NCBI GenBank assembly: GCA_022605955.1
Contig: JAKCOZ010000001.1
Coordinates: 21,196,146-21,260,145 of the forward strand
Reading direction: 5' to 3'
Length of the DNA stretch: 64,000 nucleotides
From: Rallus limicola
Taxonomy: Eukaryota > Chordata > Aves > Gruiformes > Rallidae
A model generated the notes under the pieces. It was given only the letters and a program-made list of their open reading frames with translations, made no database searches and was not told where the DNA came from. Both the position numbers and the translations under genes were made by a program. Shown here in pieces: positions 1 through 13,550 of this stretch (position 1 is the stretch's first letter; the number at the start of each line of letters is the position of its first letter).

Positions 1-3000
1 TTGAACCTGAGTTGCCTTCTTTCTGTCCCATAACATACAGGTAAAATACCTTCTCAAAATGGAAATGTCTAAAAGTAACCTGATGAACTGTCTTTTTTTC
101 TAATATACTATGCTGTGAAGTGATGCCACAAGAGTAAGCTGTTTTATGGTGATTGCAAATTAGTGATGCTCTGTTTTGAGAATAATTACTATTGGAAAAT
201 CTATTAAAGTCCAATGTGAATCTTCTTTCAAAGTATATTCTGATATTCAGTTTCACATTAGAGCTTGTACAAAGTTGTTTATGAAATTCCCACTCTGTAG
301 AAGAGTTCATTTATCAACTTCAGGTTACAGTGCTGTAGAAAACTACAGACATTGCAAGATTGGTTGAAAAGAATACCGTGAAAGAAGCAAGTGACTGGAA
401 TATTATTAATGGAACACCAGATTCTCACTACTTGCTCACTGTTACATGGGTCAGTAGAAACCACTTTCTGATGGCTGTTGAGCTTATTTGTAAGGAGTTG
501 TGGCTGAGCAGTTTGCATAGCATTAAACATCACTTCCAAATCGGTGCCCTTGCTGAAAATTTCAGCAAAGAAGCCAAAATTCAGTTTGTAGAATGCAAAA
601 GACTACCTTGCTACCTCTTGAGGTGTGCATTGGGGAAAAATATGAAGAAATCCACTTGGAGCCCGACCGGCCCTGAAGGCTTCCCTCCAAAGTACTTAAC
701 CTACTGCATGAGTCAAAAATGACATTTCGTGAAAGAATCCTCTTTAATATAATTTGTTCCACATGAAATTCTTCACAATCTATTTGAATTCCCCAGATTA
801 TTATGATTATACTAGAATCCTGTGGTCCAGGCAATCATTCACTTTCTGGTATTTCACATTCTTCCCGAGACCAAGAAAAGACTAAAACTGATGCTCTGAG
901 TATATAAATTTGTTAGCTTTTATGACCAAGTCATTATCTTCTCTCCTAGTTATTTATGCCACTTCAGTAGGTTAGCTGCTTTTTTTCCCTGTAACTGAAG
1001 CATGGCTCCCCTTTGAGTCTAGCAGACATATTAAAGCTCTTCATAACCTGTAAATCAGAGTAATGCCTGAATCCCTATGAAAGCATATATGCACTAGCAA
1101 ATGTCTATAGAGATGGCGTCTCAGTGATGAGTTAATTATTATTAAACACTTAAAGAAAAATATTCAGTAGGTGACACTTGGTAACTCGACAAAAGTTAAC
1201 ATGTTAGCAATAAGTATTTGAAAAGTAAATCTTGTTATTTCAGAAAGCATATATTAAAACACTGGTGACTTTTTCAGATCTATATTTGAAAATTCATTGA
1301 AGCAGCCTGTATAATTAAAGATATGTTTTGTAAACCGACGTTGTGGTTCTATCTCATTCCTGTATGTTGTTTTAAACAAGATGAGAATTCTTCTGGAGTC
1401 TGTAATACATGTTTCTCCAAAGATGAGTATGCTGAAGTTACATTAGTCTGCTAGCTGAAGGGGAGAGTTCTGAAAAGAGGGGATTGGAGTTTAACCTAAG
1501 ACATGTTAGCACTCTGACTAGAGGAGAACTGAAGATCCCGCAGCTGCCACGCTAATGAGAAAATGTAAGTAAGACCAAAATTGCTGAGGGTTGTATGCTT
1601 GGTGCTCTTGAACTGTTACTAACCTGTGTAAGGAAACAGCATGACTTAAAGAGTTGACCTGAGACATAGTGGTTAATTATTTTTTAAAAAGCAATAATCA
1701 AGGTTACCAGAATACATTTAAGGAGGTATGACTTCCATTGCTTATCGTGCATTTTGTGTAAAGTAGAAGAAACTAAAATTGTCTTCTATACCACTACAGC
1801 TTTATTTTTATGTAAAATGAAAAAGCCTCTAGCCTACTGTCACTTGTTATAATGAGGAATAATTCATTGGTAATTACGTATACATATGTCACAACAATTT
1901 CATTAGTGGGCACACTGAATTTAATTGCTTAAGACTTAGTTTTTTTCAGGGTAGCTGTTTGCTTTGGAATAGTGCTATCTTAGGCTTGCAGAAATGTCAG
2001 GAAAACTCTTGCCAACTTTGTCTCCTCTCCCACTGAAGTGGTGGCACACTCCACAGTAAAAATCCAGGTGTCTGAACGGTGAGGAACCAGGGGGAAACCG
2101 ATAAAACTTTCCCTGTTTTCCTTCTGTGCATCAGCAGCCATAGTGCTCCCACTGCCTTCGGAACCTCTGACCACATTAAGCTCCTCTGCTCCTGCCAGTC
2201 TCATCTGCTAAACACATCCCTGTGCTCTTAGGTTGTAGCCAAGTTCAAGCTGAGACATTTCAGTTTAGGACACATGCTGACACAAGAACCCATTAAGTAT
2301 GGGAAGGTTGGTTTGAGACTGAATTATGTCAGCTGTGCTAGTCCTGCTTGATCTACAGCAGTTTTCTAGTGAGATGGTGCTAACCCAGAAAGTTGGAAAG
2401 CCCTTAACCGCAGGCTAAATGCTATAAGCAGAGAATATTCCAACTTGCTCATTATTTGCCATCTGTTTTGGAATAGACGATGGAGGGAGTAGTTCAACTT
2501 GGCTGCATAGTAATCAGATATACATAGTACTTTCAAGGGAAGAAGTCCATTTTTAAGTGAGTTTCATTTTTAAAAAGCTTCCAACAGCAGTGAACTTTTA
2601 AAAGATGCATTAAGAGGTGTCCATCATGTACATCTAATATATCCAAATTTTACATGGAATTACAATAATTATCCGGGGGAATATTACAATTTTTAGGCAT
2701 GACAACTACTTCAGCTTGTTGTTGGAATAACTATTGAATGCATTTGTTAATTACACACTGTGAGTAAATTATGTACTCAATGTTCAAACGAACTTCTTTT
2801 TTTTTAATGCCATCATCATCTTTCCCATTTTGCAGATGGACTGGAATGCAGAATGTGTAAAAGCCAGCTTCTTAAAGATATTACAGGCATTTTAAATGCA
2901 TGTAGGTGCCTTTAGACTAGATGCATATCTCTATTTATGTAAGCGAAGCCTCAAACAACTGTCAAAGGCACAACCAACATCTGGACATGATAATAACTTT

Positions 3001-5729
3001 ATACTGAAGTCCTAGTTTCGCACTCATTAATCTGTTCCCTCTCAAGTCTTCTGTTCAGCTACATTTGAAAAGAAAATTGATGGTTCTGTTTCCAAGCTGG
3101 GTTCTTCCTGTCTCATGTACGTTACTTACACCAGGTTTGACGTTGTGTGAAAAAAAAGTCATAAGAAGCTATAGCCTGTGCTTGGCAAAAGAAGTATCAC
3201 TGAGATCAGCAGTTTGAGTGGCACCTGATGAGGTCGATTTTGCTTTCCATGGTGTTACGTAGCAAGACACTGAAGTTCACTATTGTCTTAAGCTCTCTGG
3301 CAATCCAGTTTTTATCTCCGAGCAGCTGATACACGGTTACGGCATTACAATGGATTTGTCTGTAAAACAGAACATGTGTTTTCTTACTCTTCAGAAAATT
3401 TGGCAACCTGTTGCCTGAGAGCACTGCAGCTGAAATGCCTGCACTAGTGCCCCGGGCGTCAGTCTCCCGATGCTTCGTGTGATGGTGTCTCCATTTGGAC
3501 CACTTCACAGGCAAGACCGGAGCTGCCGGATTAGCAGAGGTGTGTGGCTCACAGCGCCTCACTCACTGTCCTGCCTCTGGTAGAAACCAGGACTTAAAGG
3601 AAGGTGTGGGTTGCTCCAGCAGTCCCCTTCCCTGCCACTGGGATTTTACTCCAGCCGTGAGCACAGATCGATGCACAGTGCTAAATTACATGTTTGACAG
3701 TGCTTCCAAAAACATGCACGTTAATTTGGGAAGCCCTGGGTATTCCTGCCTTGTGCTTGACTGTAATACTGCTAATACTCCCTTACTTTAAGGGAGTTCC
3801 GTGGGCTAGTTCTTTATCAGAGAAACTGAGGAGAAAGTTAAAATAACAGCCCCTGCCATACAGAAAACAAGTGACAGAAACAAGCTTAGCACAGGATGTG
3901 TCTCCACATGCCTAGACTCATTTTGAGGAAACACACTTACATGGCTCTAAGTTAAAATGTGGGTCATTGGGTGAGGACAGATGCAGCATGAAACACATTG
4001 TTTCATATGGGGGTTTTGTAAAGCTCTTTAAGTCAGTGTCTTGAGCTTAAACAAGGGAATTATTTTTCAGTTCAGTGTATTGCTCATTTTCAGGTAAATG
4101 GGTAGAAAAGACAATTCTGAACATTGACTTTGTAGACAGTTGGTTATTTTTCCATCAGACTTGTAACTGGTAGCCTCTGCCTGAAGGAATGACATGGCAA
4201 ATAATAGCATTGTCTGATTGAGGAAATACACATTTTCTTTATCAAGCTGTTGTATGTTCTAGCATATAAGCTTGTACTTGAAAGCTGTCTGAGGATAAGA
4301 TGCTTCCTGTACACTGGAAATCCCTTTTTGTGCTCATTATCACCTTCTGTCCTCACCTGTGGAATAAGAAGCTGTAGTAAAGTGGATGGTAGGCTTGGGA
4401 CCAATCTGTTACTGGAAAGAGCACACATCAAAGTGCTGAAAAGTACAGCTCAGAAGAAAAGGATCTGGGAGCAATTCTTCATATGAGCAGTTCTTAGAGG
4501 TTATTACCATCATCTGTTTAATAAACCTTACAATTTATGCTACTTTTAGTGGTGAGAACTTGTGTACACTTGAATTAGCCTGCTGTGAAGAATTGGACAG
4601 TGGAAAAAACTTGTAAGGCCCATTTGAAATGATAACTCTCCTAAGAATAGTGATTATCCTTTTTGCTCTCAACCAAATAATTTCTAGCTTTCAGCTGACT
4701 CTGTGCTCCCAACAGATTCTGTCATCCTCGCGTGATGTCTTGTTGCACAGTTTGCAGCCGGGGCATGGGGAATCCTTCCCCAGTGAGAGCTAAACTGTTC
4801 ACCATGAACATCTTGGGGCTGATTTCTCTATACTGCTTCCCAACTGCTCTTTGAGTAGAAACACTTTAGCCATGTGGAGATCATCCTTTGATCTTCTGGG
4901 TCCACTTCACCTACTTTGCCTTAGTAAAGTAGAGGTAGGAAAGAGGATGAACAGAAAAAACACAGACTGTCTTTTTCTCAGTTGTTTCATCATTTGCTTT
5001 TTCCTCAGTGCAGTGCTTTTAGGGGACTGCCAAATAATAACAACAGAGCTTTTTTCCAAGAAACTTTGAACAACATTGTCTTGTTTGCCCAGCGTGATGC
5101 TTGGCATCATCCAAAGCAAAGGGTGAAATAGGTGGCAGCCAGTATTTTTGTAATAATGGATTAGGTGAAAAATGGTTCATAATGCTTTATCATGTGTTCC
5201 TTGTGGTTTGGGGAACTGATGTCAGAAGCTTGCCCACCTGCTCAAAAGCATATATTGAGATGACAGTTTCAAAGCATCTGAATACACTTAAAATATCATA
5301 GAGAGGGGTGATACTATTTGTCTTACAGTAACTTCTCTTTGCCTCCAACTTTGTTTTTGTGTCTGCTTCCTTCTCTACTGTAAATGTTAGGATTTGTTGT
5401 TGTTCTTCCAGCCTCCTGGCACCCTTGTTCTTCAAACAGTAGTGAGTTGACCTATTATCAGAATTTTAAACCATGCACATCGTTCTTTTGAGTTCTTCCA
5501 TTTTATATGATGACTCCATGATAGCTTCTGCATAAGATTTTAATTGCAGGAGGTGTTTCAGCCTGATTTACTGTGAGAACACCCTCATTTTGTACACATG
5601 TGTCTGTCCTTAGTTTTCCTCAACTTTTGTAACCTATTGGCTTATTTCAGTCACATTTTGGTAGGGGGGAGAGGAAAACACCTCTAAAATTGGGATCCCT
5701 GTGGGTTTGATAAAAATAAGTGGGTGCTG
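1..5729. other. Noncoding, left edge
   Basis: Mostly AT-rich sequence. The longest frame (plus, 360-722, 120 codons) resembles no family I know. A possible old MIR end lies at about 2805-2850. No exon, RNA gene or CpG island is seen. By synteny the next gene to the left should be WASHC3 on the plus strand, but none of its recognisable segments is here. Confidence 0.5.
2805..2850 (-). repeat. Possible MIR/CORE-SINE 3' fragment
   Basis: On the minus strand the sequence reads CCATCTGCAAAATGGGAAAG followed by ATGATGATGG. This resembles the conserved MIR tail (CTCATCTGTAAAATGGG plus a GATAATAAT-like stretch). It is short and old, so similarity by chance is possible. Confidence 0.4.
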
Positions 5730-6288
5730 TAGTTTTGTGTGGCTGGGTTCTTGTGGAGACGGGGCGGCTGCAGGAGTGGCTTCTGCAAGGAGCAGCTAGA
5801 AGCTCTGTGCAGGCCTGAGAGAGTGACTTGACTCACCAGCTGAGTCAAGGCTGGACCCGCTGCTGACCAAGGCCGAGCCCATCAGCAATGGTCACAGCGC
5901 CCCTGGGAATCATAGTTAAGAAGAAAAAAAACCTACAAGCAGCTGCTTTTTGCCCCTGGAGAATAGAGTGAGAAGATGTAAGAAGTCATGCAGACACCAA
6001 GGTCAGTGAAGAAGGAGAAGGGGGAGGATGAGGTGCTCCAGGTGCCAGAGAGAGAAATTCTCCTGCAGCACAAGGAGAAGACCATGGTGAAGCAGGCTGT
6101 CCCCCTGCAGCCCACGGGTAATGACAGGGAGCAGAGATCCCCTCTACAGCCCGTGGAGGACCCCACAATGGAGCAGGTGGAGACACCTGAAGGACGCTGG
6201 GACCCCATGGGAAGCCCATGTTGGAGTAAGCTCCTGGTAGCAAAACCTGTAGCCCATGGAAAGACCAACTCATGCCAGAGCATGTTTG
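5730..6288 (+). mobile_element. LTR-like avian interspersed repeat, partial
   Basis: GC-rich sequence, unlike its surroundings, with recurring CTGCAGCCCGTGGAGGA-type units and the phrases GCTGAGTCAAGGCTGGACC and CACCAAGGTCAGTGAAG. From memory this resembles the LTR-region repeats of avian ERVL-type elements, but I cannot confirm the family. It joins a CR1 tail on its right. A 106-codon frame (5988-6308) crosses the join and only reflects the repeat units (QPVEDP-like). No retroviral gene is seen. Confidence 0.45.
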
Positions 6289-6868
6289 CTGCATCAAAAG
6301 GAGTGTGACCAGCAGATCTAGAGAGGGGATTCTGCCTCTCTACTCTGCTCTTGTGAGACCCCACCTGGAGTACTGTGTCCAGCTCTGGAGCCCTCAACAC
6401 AAGAAGGACATGGATGTCTCAGAAGCAGGTCCAGAGGATGATCAGAGGGCTGGAGCACCTCTTCTACGAAGAGAGGCTGAGACAGTTGGGCTTGTTCAGC
6501 CTGGAGAAGAGAAGACTTAGGGGACACCCTACTTCAGCCTTCCAGCACCTGAAGGGGCCCACAAAGAAAGCTGGGGAAGGACTGTTTGTAAGGGCACGTA
6601 GCGACAGGATAGGGACAATGGTTTTAAACTAGAGCAGGTTAGGTTCAGGTTAGACATTAGGAAGAAGGGTTGAGGGTGGTGAGTCACTCAAACAGGTTGC
6701 CCAATGATGTGGTAGAGGCCCCATCCCTGGAGACATTCAAGGTCAGGCTTGATGAAGCTCTGAGCAACCTGATGCAGTTAGAGGTGTCCCTGCTTACAGC
6801 ATGGGGGACTGGATTAGATGGCCTTTTAAGCTCCCTTCCAACATAACTCATTCTATGATTCTATATTG
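6289..6868 (+). mobile_element. CR1 LINE, 5'-truncated
   Basis: CR1 3' segment: remains of the ORF2 C-terminus ([20 protein letters not shown], and a later [12 protein letters not shown]), broken by frameshifts, then the 3' UTR and terminal TTCTATGATTCTAT. It directly follows the LTR-like repeat with no unique sequence between. Confidence 0.9.
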
Positions 6869-9800
6869 CAACTTAGGAATCAAAGCCAGTCAGGCACATG
6901 CTTGAGTTCCCATGGAAATTGAATTCTGTTCATTTCCCTGAACTTCTTGTTGTACGTGTACAATTACCAGAAAATATTTCAAAATGCGACCAGCTTGGAA
7001 GAAGAGACATGCCATGCTTTTGTGGCGACTAAAGCTTTGGCAGATAGGACAGGAACAATAGGACAGTTCTTTTGGGGAATTATTTATACTGTGCTCACAA
7101 GTGGATCACACTGTGCTAGTGTTGTGAAAGGCAGTCCTCAGAAAATGAGGTAGGAGTACAAACTTTCCTTTTGCCATATAAACAGAGTGTGTTGCACAAC
7201 TCAACTTCTCTTTCTCCTGTTCTGGACACATTTTCCATTTCAATTATGGTGTCTGTATCATCATACCTACCGGCACACACTGCATTAACTAATTTCTCTA
7301 GGACATACCTCTCCTGGGCATCCATTCCTTTGCTCCATGATGTGCTCTTGCCCTCCCCAGGACTTCTAGGTGTTACAGCGAGTGAACACAGCTACCCACC
7401 CTCAGGCCCAGTTGGCTGCTGCACCTCTCTAGGGAATGGATTACTCAGTCTTGCCCAAGACCTTGACACCGGGTTCTTTCATCAGATCCTTCCACTAGGG
7501 TAGCACGGTAAGGGACACGCTGTCGGTAGTGGGCTTTACTAGATTATATACAACAGGGTTCTGCTGACCCAGTAGCCTGACTCGAGGAGCCATGAGCCCC
7601 ACCATCTCCCAAGAAGGCTCCCTTTTTCCTTTTTTAAAAGATGTTATGATTCTTTTTTTTTTGGCTGTTATCTTTCAGTGTGTCTCTGTTGGGCATCCTG
7701 ACTGCCCTTTTATTCACACACTGAGCATGCAATCAAGCTATAGCCACCATTACTGTCACATGAACAGCTCAGGTAGTAGCCATGTAATTTTGCATGCCAT
7801 ACTTTGGACATTTTTCCATATGCATCCATACATATCATACAGGAATCAATGACCAAGTGTAACCCTTCCATAGGTGTCATTTTGCTCACCCCTTCCAGGT
7901 TTCTTATCTGTCAGTTGGAAGCAATTGTTCACTGATGCACTTAATGTCTTTCTCCAGTAGCTTGCACTTCATACTTAGCTAGAAGACAGACTGCATTTCT
8001 GATCTTAGGTTTGCATAGCAGGTTCACTTTGGTGCCAGTCTTCACTTAACAGTTTTGCTTGATGTCTTTTTCTCTGACCCACATATGAAAGCAGTGAACT
8101 GTGAAGGAATAAAACATTTCATTAACGGTTAACTTGATTATGGACAGAGTTTTTGTCCTCAGATTTTGAATGTTTTTATTATATAAACTCTTTGACTTCA
8201 CAAAAAAAGTGCCCCCCCACGTGCACAGTCTCACATTCATGCTCCTAACTTCCTAACATGTTTATATTTTTAGTTCCAATTTGCAATGCTTCATTTATTC
8301 CCGAGCAGTGCACATTCTTTATTTACGTCCAAGGCCCAAGCAAACAAAATTCCTTCAAAAATCTTTCTGAATTAGAGAGATGACAGTAAAAAGAAAGAAA
8401 AAAAAAGGCAAAACAATTAAATTGTCTCCCACTCAAATGAAATTTTTTCTGGGGCTTGTTTTGTTACAGAGTGTTACAGTGAAAACAGATGATATTTGAA
8501 ACTTGGCTTTGAAGCAAGCCTCCCTTCAGCCTCCACAGGCAACCAGACATTCCCCCTCTGCACATCACTTCCAAAAGCTCTTTAGTGCAAAATATTTCCG
8601 TGTTTATCCTCCAGACAAATTATAATTGCTGATCCTAAGTCATCTGTGTACTAAGAAATTGATGTGTTGTCAACCCCAGATCCCACTCTTCTCTATAAAT
8701 CCTTTCCTTCATGAAGAATTGAATTAAGTGAAGATGGAATTCACCGCGTGCCTTTTAAAAAATAAAAAATATGAGGATGGCTTCAGTGGAATCAGCTCAT
8801 CAGTGGAAAGCACAGTGAGCAGCATATACAGTAATTAGCCCAAGCAGCTTGACCGACCCCAGAGCACTCTGGTAGCTTCCACATTGCCCAGGCAGAGAGA
8901 GCAGAGGTTTGGTATCACTGCTGACACTCGAAGAGCAGATGTTGGATATAACGCCCCTAATCTGTGTTCTTTACAAAGTGACTGTGAACCATTTATCAGA
9001 ATGTTTAGCCTGTTTTGATAGCTGGTCTAAATTGTAAACAAATGATAACCACATGTTATCTACGGCAGAATAATTTTGCTTTGTTTGATTTTATGACAGC
9101 ATTTACACAGTGTTTTATGCAACCTTAGTGACCTACATAAGGTTTTGGTCTACAAGTTATGCTCTTTTGTGGAAAAAAACCGCAACAAAACACCAAAGAA
9201 TTAACAAAATAGATGATGGCAGGATTTGTTTTTAACTATAGCAGCTGGTAGTTTGAGAGGAAAAAAACACCCAGTAAAACTTCTTTGGTGCTTTCAGAGA
9301 TCAGAAATTCTCTTATCTGCTGTCCCAAAGGCCTTTACAAATATTCAGGCCTGGTTTTGAAGTTCATTAAGTCATGGAGTGATAGCAATACATGTTACCA
9401 TCCCGTATTTCAACTTCCCCTAATTCCTGCCATCAAAAATCATTTCCTGGCTTGTCCTCACCTTTCTCTGAAGTGGTTTGGTTTCTTTGGTTTATATTTT
9501 TTTGTTACTCAAGTTTTGGGAAGAAGGGGGAACATTGTGATGAAACCTTCTGTTAGATCACTGAAACCATTACACCGCAGTAACAGCCTTGGTCCATTTG
9601 TCTTTAGGCGCAAGTGAGGATCAGATGGTTCTAGATCATCAAAAAAGAAAAGCCACATAAAAGCTTTTCTCCTCCCTAGCACTTCCATTCAAGAGTCCCA
9701 GAGGGAAATCAAATATATTAGGTCAGCCTTACAAAAATCATTCTTTAACAAAACACAAGTGGAAAAAAAACCTACCACCACCAAACCCCAAAACACTAGG

Positions 9801-10645
9801 CCGTGAAATATCCAAATTATTTCATAGTAATGCTGGAAAAGTAGTAGCTGAATAATTTTGTGGCTTGGTTGTTGTTTTCAAGACAGTTTTGTAAAGTTGC
9901 ATGAGAGGGAACAGAAATCTCTTGGTTAGGATTTGTGAATAGGAGACATTCTAAATCTGCTCTCCCTTTCCTATTCTGGATCATTACTCTCAGGAAACCA
10001 CCTGTAATTCTCACTGTAAATGGTGCGAAAGAAGGAAGAAAGGAAAAAAGAAAATCCCAACCAGAAGCCCCAAAACCAAAACCAACCAAACAAACCAAAT
10101 TTGCTGAACAGAACATAAAAAAAAAGTATATATTTTTTTGAAAATGTTTAATTTTCCAGGAGGGATGTCTCCAGCATTTGGTTCTGTGGTACATGGGGAG
10201 GGGAGAGTTACAGCTGCTCTAAGCACTATCAGTTCCATTTTACTGTCAGGGTGACGTACTTACATGTGAATTGTAAATGTAAGACAGACAAGTGCTACTA
10301 GCATTCATCCCTATTTCCCAGAAGAGTCAGCTTTGAGTGCGACTGGTCAAGATGCCACTTGAAATCCCGACCAAGTCTCTTACACCATGATGGTGAGTCT
10401 GAGTAGCTTGAGTCAATTTTCAGCTCATGTTTCTTTTGTAGGAATGACTGGGGTTCCTGGAGAGGAAAGACTGACTTTCTGCTCCTTTTGCTTCCTCAGG
10501 CTCCTTCACACTGCCTCACTGACTTGCCCAGCCTTCTCTGTCCATGCTTCTCCTCATTCCTCGAATCTGCTCCTAGCCAAATGGTGCAGAAGGATTTATA
10601 AACATTATAAACACAGGACCTGTGTACAGCCCTTGGCAGGGATTG
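6869..10645. other. Noncoding between CR1 copies
   Basis: Unique-looking sequence with no recognisable exon. The frames of 80-125 codons here overlap on both strands and resemble no known family. An A/C-rich simple stretch lies at about 9760-9800 and a purine-rich stretch at about 10030-10130. Confidence 0.5.
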
Positions 10646-11345
10646 AGAATCATAGAATCACAGACTGGTTTGAGTTGGAAAGGACCTTAAAGATCATCAA
10701 GTTCCAACCCCACTACCATGGGCACAGACATCTCTCACTAAATCAGGCAGCTCAAGGCCCCATCCAACCCGGACTTGAACGCCTCCAGGGAGGGGGGGCA
10801 TCCACCACCTCCCTGGGCAACGTGTTCCAGTGCCTCACCACCCACTTAGTGAAGAATTTTTTTCATAACATCCAACCTAAATCTACCCCATTCCAATTTA
10901 AAAGCATACCCTCTCATCCTATCACTCCATGCCCTTCTAAAAAGTCCCTTCAGGTAGTAGAAGGCTGCTATAAGATCTCCTCGGAGCCTTATCTTCCCCA
11001 GGCTGAACAACCCCAACCCCAACTCGCTCTGCCTGTCTCCATAGGAAAGGTGCTCCAGCTCTCTAATCATCTGTGTGGTCCTCCTCTGGACCCATTCCAA
11101 CAGTTCCATGTCCTTATGCTGGGGATCCCACAACTGGACACAGTACTCCTGGTGGGGTCTCACAAGAGCAGAGTAGAGGGGCAGAATCACCTCCCTTGAC
11201 CTGCTGGCCATGCTCCTTTTGATGCATCCCTGGATACGATTGGCCTTCTGGGCTGCGAGCACGCATTGTTGGTTTGGCTTGTGTCGAGCTTCTCATCCAC
11301 CAGCACCCTTAAGTCCTTCTCGGCCAGGACTTCCCTGGCCATTTC
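10646..11345 (-). mobile_element. CR1 LINE, 5'-truncated
   Basis: This copy is in reverse orientation, with its 3' end at the left (AATCATAGAATCACAGACTGG). The minus strand at 10846-11262 keeps a long open stretch of the ORF2 C-terminus ([20 protein letters not shown], then MELLEWVQRRTTQMI and LGLFSLGKIRLRGDLIAAF). It is a fairly young copy because this frame is mostly intact. The right border is uncertain by about 20 bases. Confidence 0.9.
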
Positions 11346-12999
11346 TGCTACATCATTTTCTGTTGAGTTCTCCTCAGCTTAAAAACACTGGGGAGGCATG
11401 TGCAAAAAATAAGGATGGAAGTAAAGGCTGCCCCACTGTCCAGGAAAGATAATAAATCAAGAGAAACGCAGAGCATAACTGCAAAATTAAAAGGCAGATG
11501 GCAGCACGCTTTCAGAGGAGGTTCAGATCGCGCTGTCACACAGGTAGCTCTAAAACTAGCAATTTACAGCTTGTATGTTTAGGGGGAGAAAAAAAAGCAT
11601 GACAGCTGCAAAGCCCAGTTCTGGCTTGAAATTTTAATACGTATAAGCAGTGGAGACTAAGAGAAAAGGGTTGACTCATTCTTCTTGTGTGGGGAGGGAT
11701 AGTGTGGAAAAGATACTGAATAACACCTAATAAAAAATAGGCAGTGGTGCATATAAATTAGATGTTGGGAAGAGCTCTGGTAAAATTTTATTTTTTGGCA
11801 CTAATAGTGCACACCGAATGGCTCTCTAAATACTGGAGGGGTTTCTTGAAAGAAAGCTGAAAACTCCAATTGTAATGAAAAGGAAATAGCTTTCTGACAG
11901 AGCAGTAAAAAGGTGCAACAACAGATGCCCTGATAAACATACCCAGCTGCCACAGTCACCTATAACGCATCCTCTAAACATGTTTCTTTGGCTGGCAAAG
12001 TGGAAAAATGGGCAAATCTAGGATTAAAGAAAATTGCATCCCACTTTGAAAGTCTGGAGAATGCCTGAATGGTATAAACTGTGTATTTTGGCCATCCCCA
12101 AATATATAGGCAAGCACTTGAGGAAAAGAGTTAGAACTGCATTTCCTCAGAGTCAAAACTCAGTTGCAGCCTTCAGTAAACTTGTATTTTTCCATCTGAC
12201 ATGGTTAGTGACTTGGATTCCTAATGAGAAAAAAAGATAGTAGAAAATAATAAACCACAGAAGTGGTGACATATGTCCCATCCAGTAGCAAGTTTTTTCT
12301 AGTTAGGTGGAACCACAGAGATATGAACAATTAGTTTTACCGTAAAAGGAAAACACACAAGCAAAGAAGTGATCTAGTAGAGCAACGGCCAGAGTGACTC
12401 TGCATCATTCGTTTGAGGCCATGGTGGGATGTAGCATAAATTCCACGCAAAAACCTCCCTCTGTGTAGGTATTTTGTGTTCAGCAAGTGAGTTCAGTTTA
12501 TCTGAAAAAGTGAATGTTTGAAAGATTTAGCAGAAAGATCTGGAAATACCACTTTTTAAAATCAGCTTTCTGATTTTGAAAGGGTTCATAGTACTTGGAA
12601 GGAGGTATATTGGATTTGTATGAAACATCAAAACAATGATTTTTGTCACATTCCCTTTGGAATATTATGAATCTTTCTGGTCAGCTGGGAATATTTGTGT
12701 CAAGCTGCTATGCTTGCCTTGATGAAGATGCATTGTTCTTTTTGTGTTACACTGTAAGACGTTTGGGCTTTCTTCTTCATCTCAATTGTGATTTAAATTA
12801 AAACACAGGATTAAGAGAGACTCCTATTTGTTCTAAATATGTAGATTGATTAATTTTCAGATGTATTCATGCTTAATTCAGATGTGTTTTATTGCCAAAG
12901 AGGAACTGAATGATCAAAAGAGTCCATACTTTGTCTTATATTTAAAACATACAGATAGGAAATATTTTACATTATTTTAACTATTTGAAAAGTTGTAAG
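11346..12999. other. Noncoding between two same-strand CR1 copies
   Basis: AT-rich sequence without recognisable exons or RNA genes. Short frames of 60-80 codons on both strands look random. Confidence 0.5.
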
Positions 13000-13550
13000 A
13001 CATAGAATCATAGAATAGCTAGCACTGGAAGGGACCTTAAAGATTAACAAGTTCCAACCCCACTACCATGGGCAGGGACACCTCTCACTAAATCAGGCAG
13101 CTCAAGGCCCCATCCAACCTGGACCCAAACACCTCCAGGGAGGGGGCATCCACCACCTCCCTGGGCAACTTGTTCCAGTGCCTCACCATGCTCTTAGTGA
13201 AGATTTTTTTTCCTAATATCCAAACTAAATCTACTCCCTTCCAATTTAAAAGCATACCCTCTCATCCTATCACTACATACCTTTCCAAAAAGTCCCTTCC
13301 CAGCTCCTTTGTAGTCTCCTTTCAGGTACTGGATGGCCGCTTTAAGATCTCCCCAGAGCCTTCTCTTCTCCAGGCTGAACAACCCCTACTCTCTCCGTCT
13401 GTCTTCATAGTAGGGGTGCTCCAGCCCTCCAGTCATCTTTGTGTCCCTCCTCTTGACCAGTTCCAACAGTTCCATGCCCTTCTTATGTTGGGGACTCTAG
13501 ATCTGGACACAGGAGTCCAGGTGGGGTCTCACAAGAGCAGAGTAGAGGGT
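13000..13550 (-). mobile_element. CR1 LINE, 5'-truncated
   Basis: A second reverse-oriented copy, closely similar to the one at 10.65 kb (same AAGTTCCAACCCCACTACCA phrase), so probably the same subfamily. The minus strand keeps [20 protein letters not shown] and a KEGRFRLDIRKKFF-like region. It is cut at about the LYSALVR position. Confidence 0.9.

Noticed and set aside
360..722. 120-codon plus-strand frame near the left edge
   Set aside because: No resemblance to a known family, no splice or promoter context, overlapped by comparable frames on the other strand. Probably chance.
5988..6308. 106-codon frame with QP-E-P repeated units
   Set aside because: It lies inside the LTR-like repeat and runs into a CR1; the repetition is that of the DNA element, not of a protein domain.
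10846..11262. 138-codon minus-strand frame looking like a gene
   Set aside because: It is the C-terminal piece of CR1 ORF2 in a truncated LINE copy, with no start context or upstream domains.
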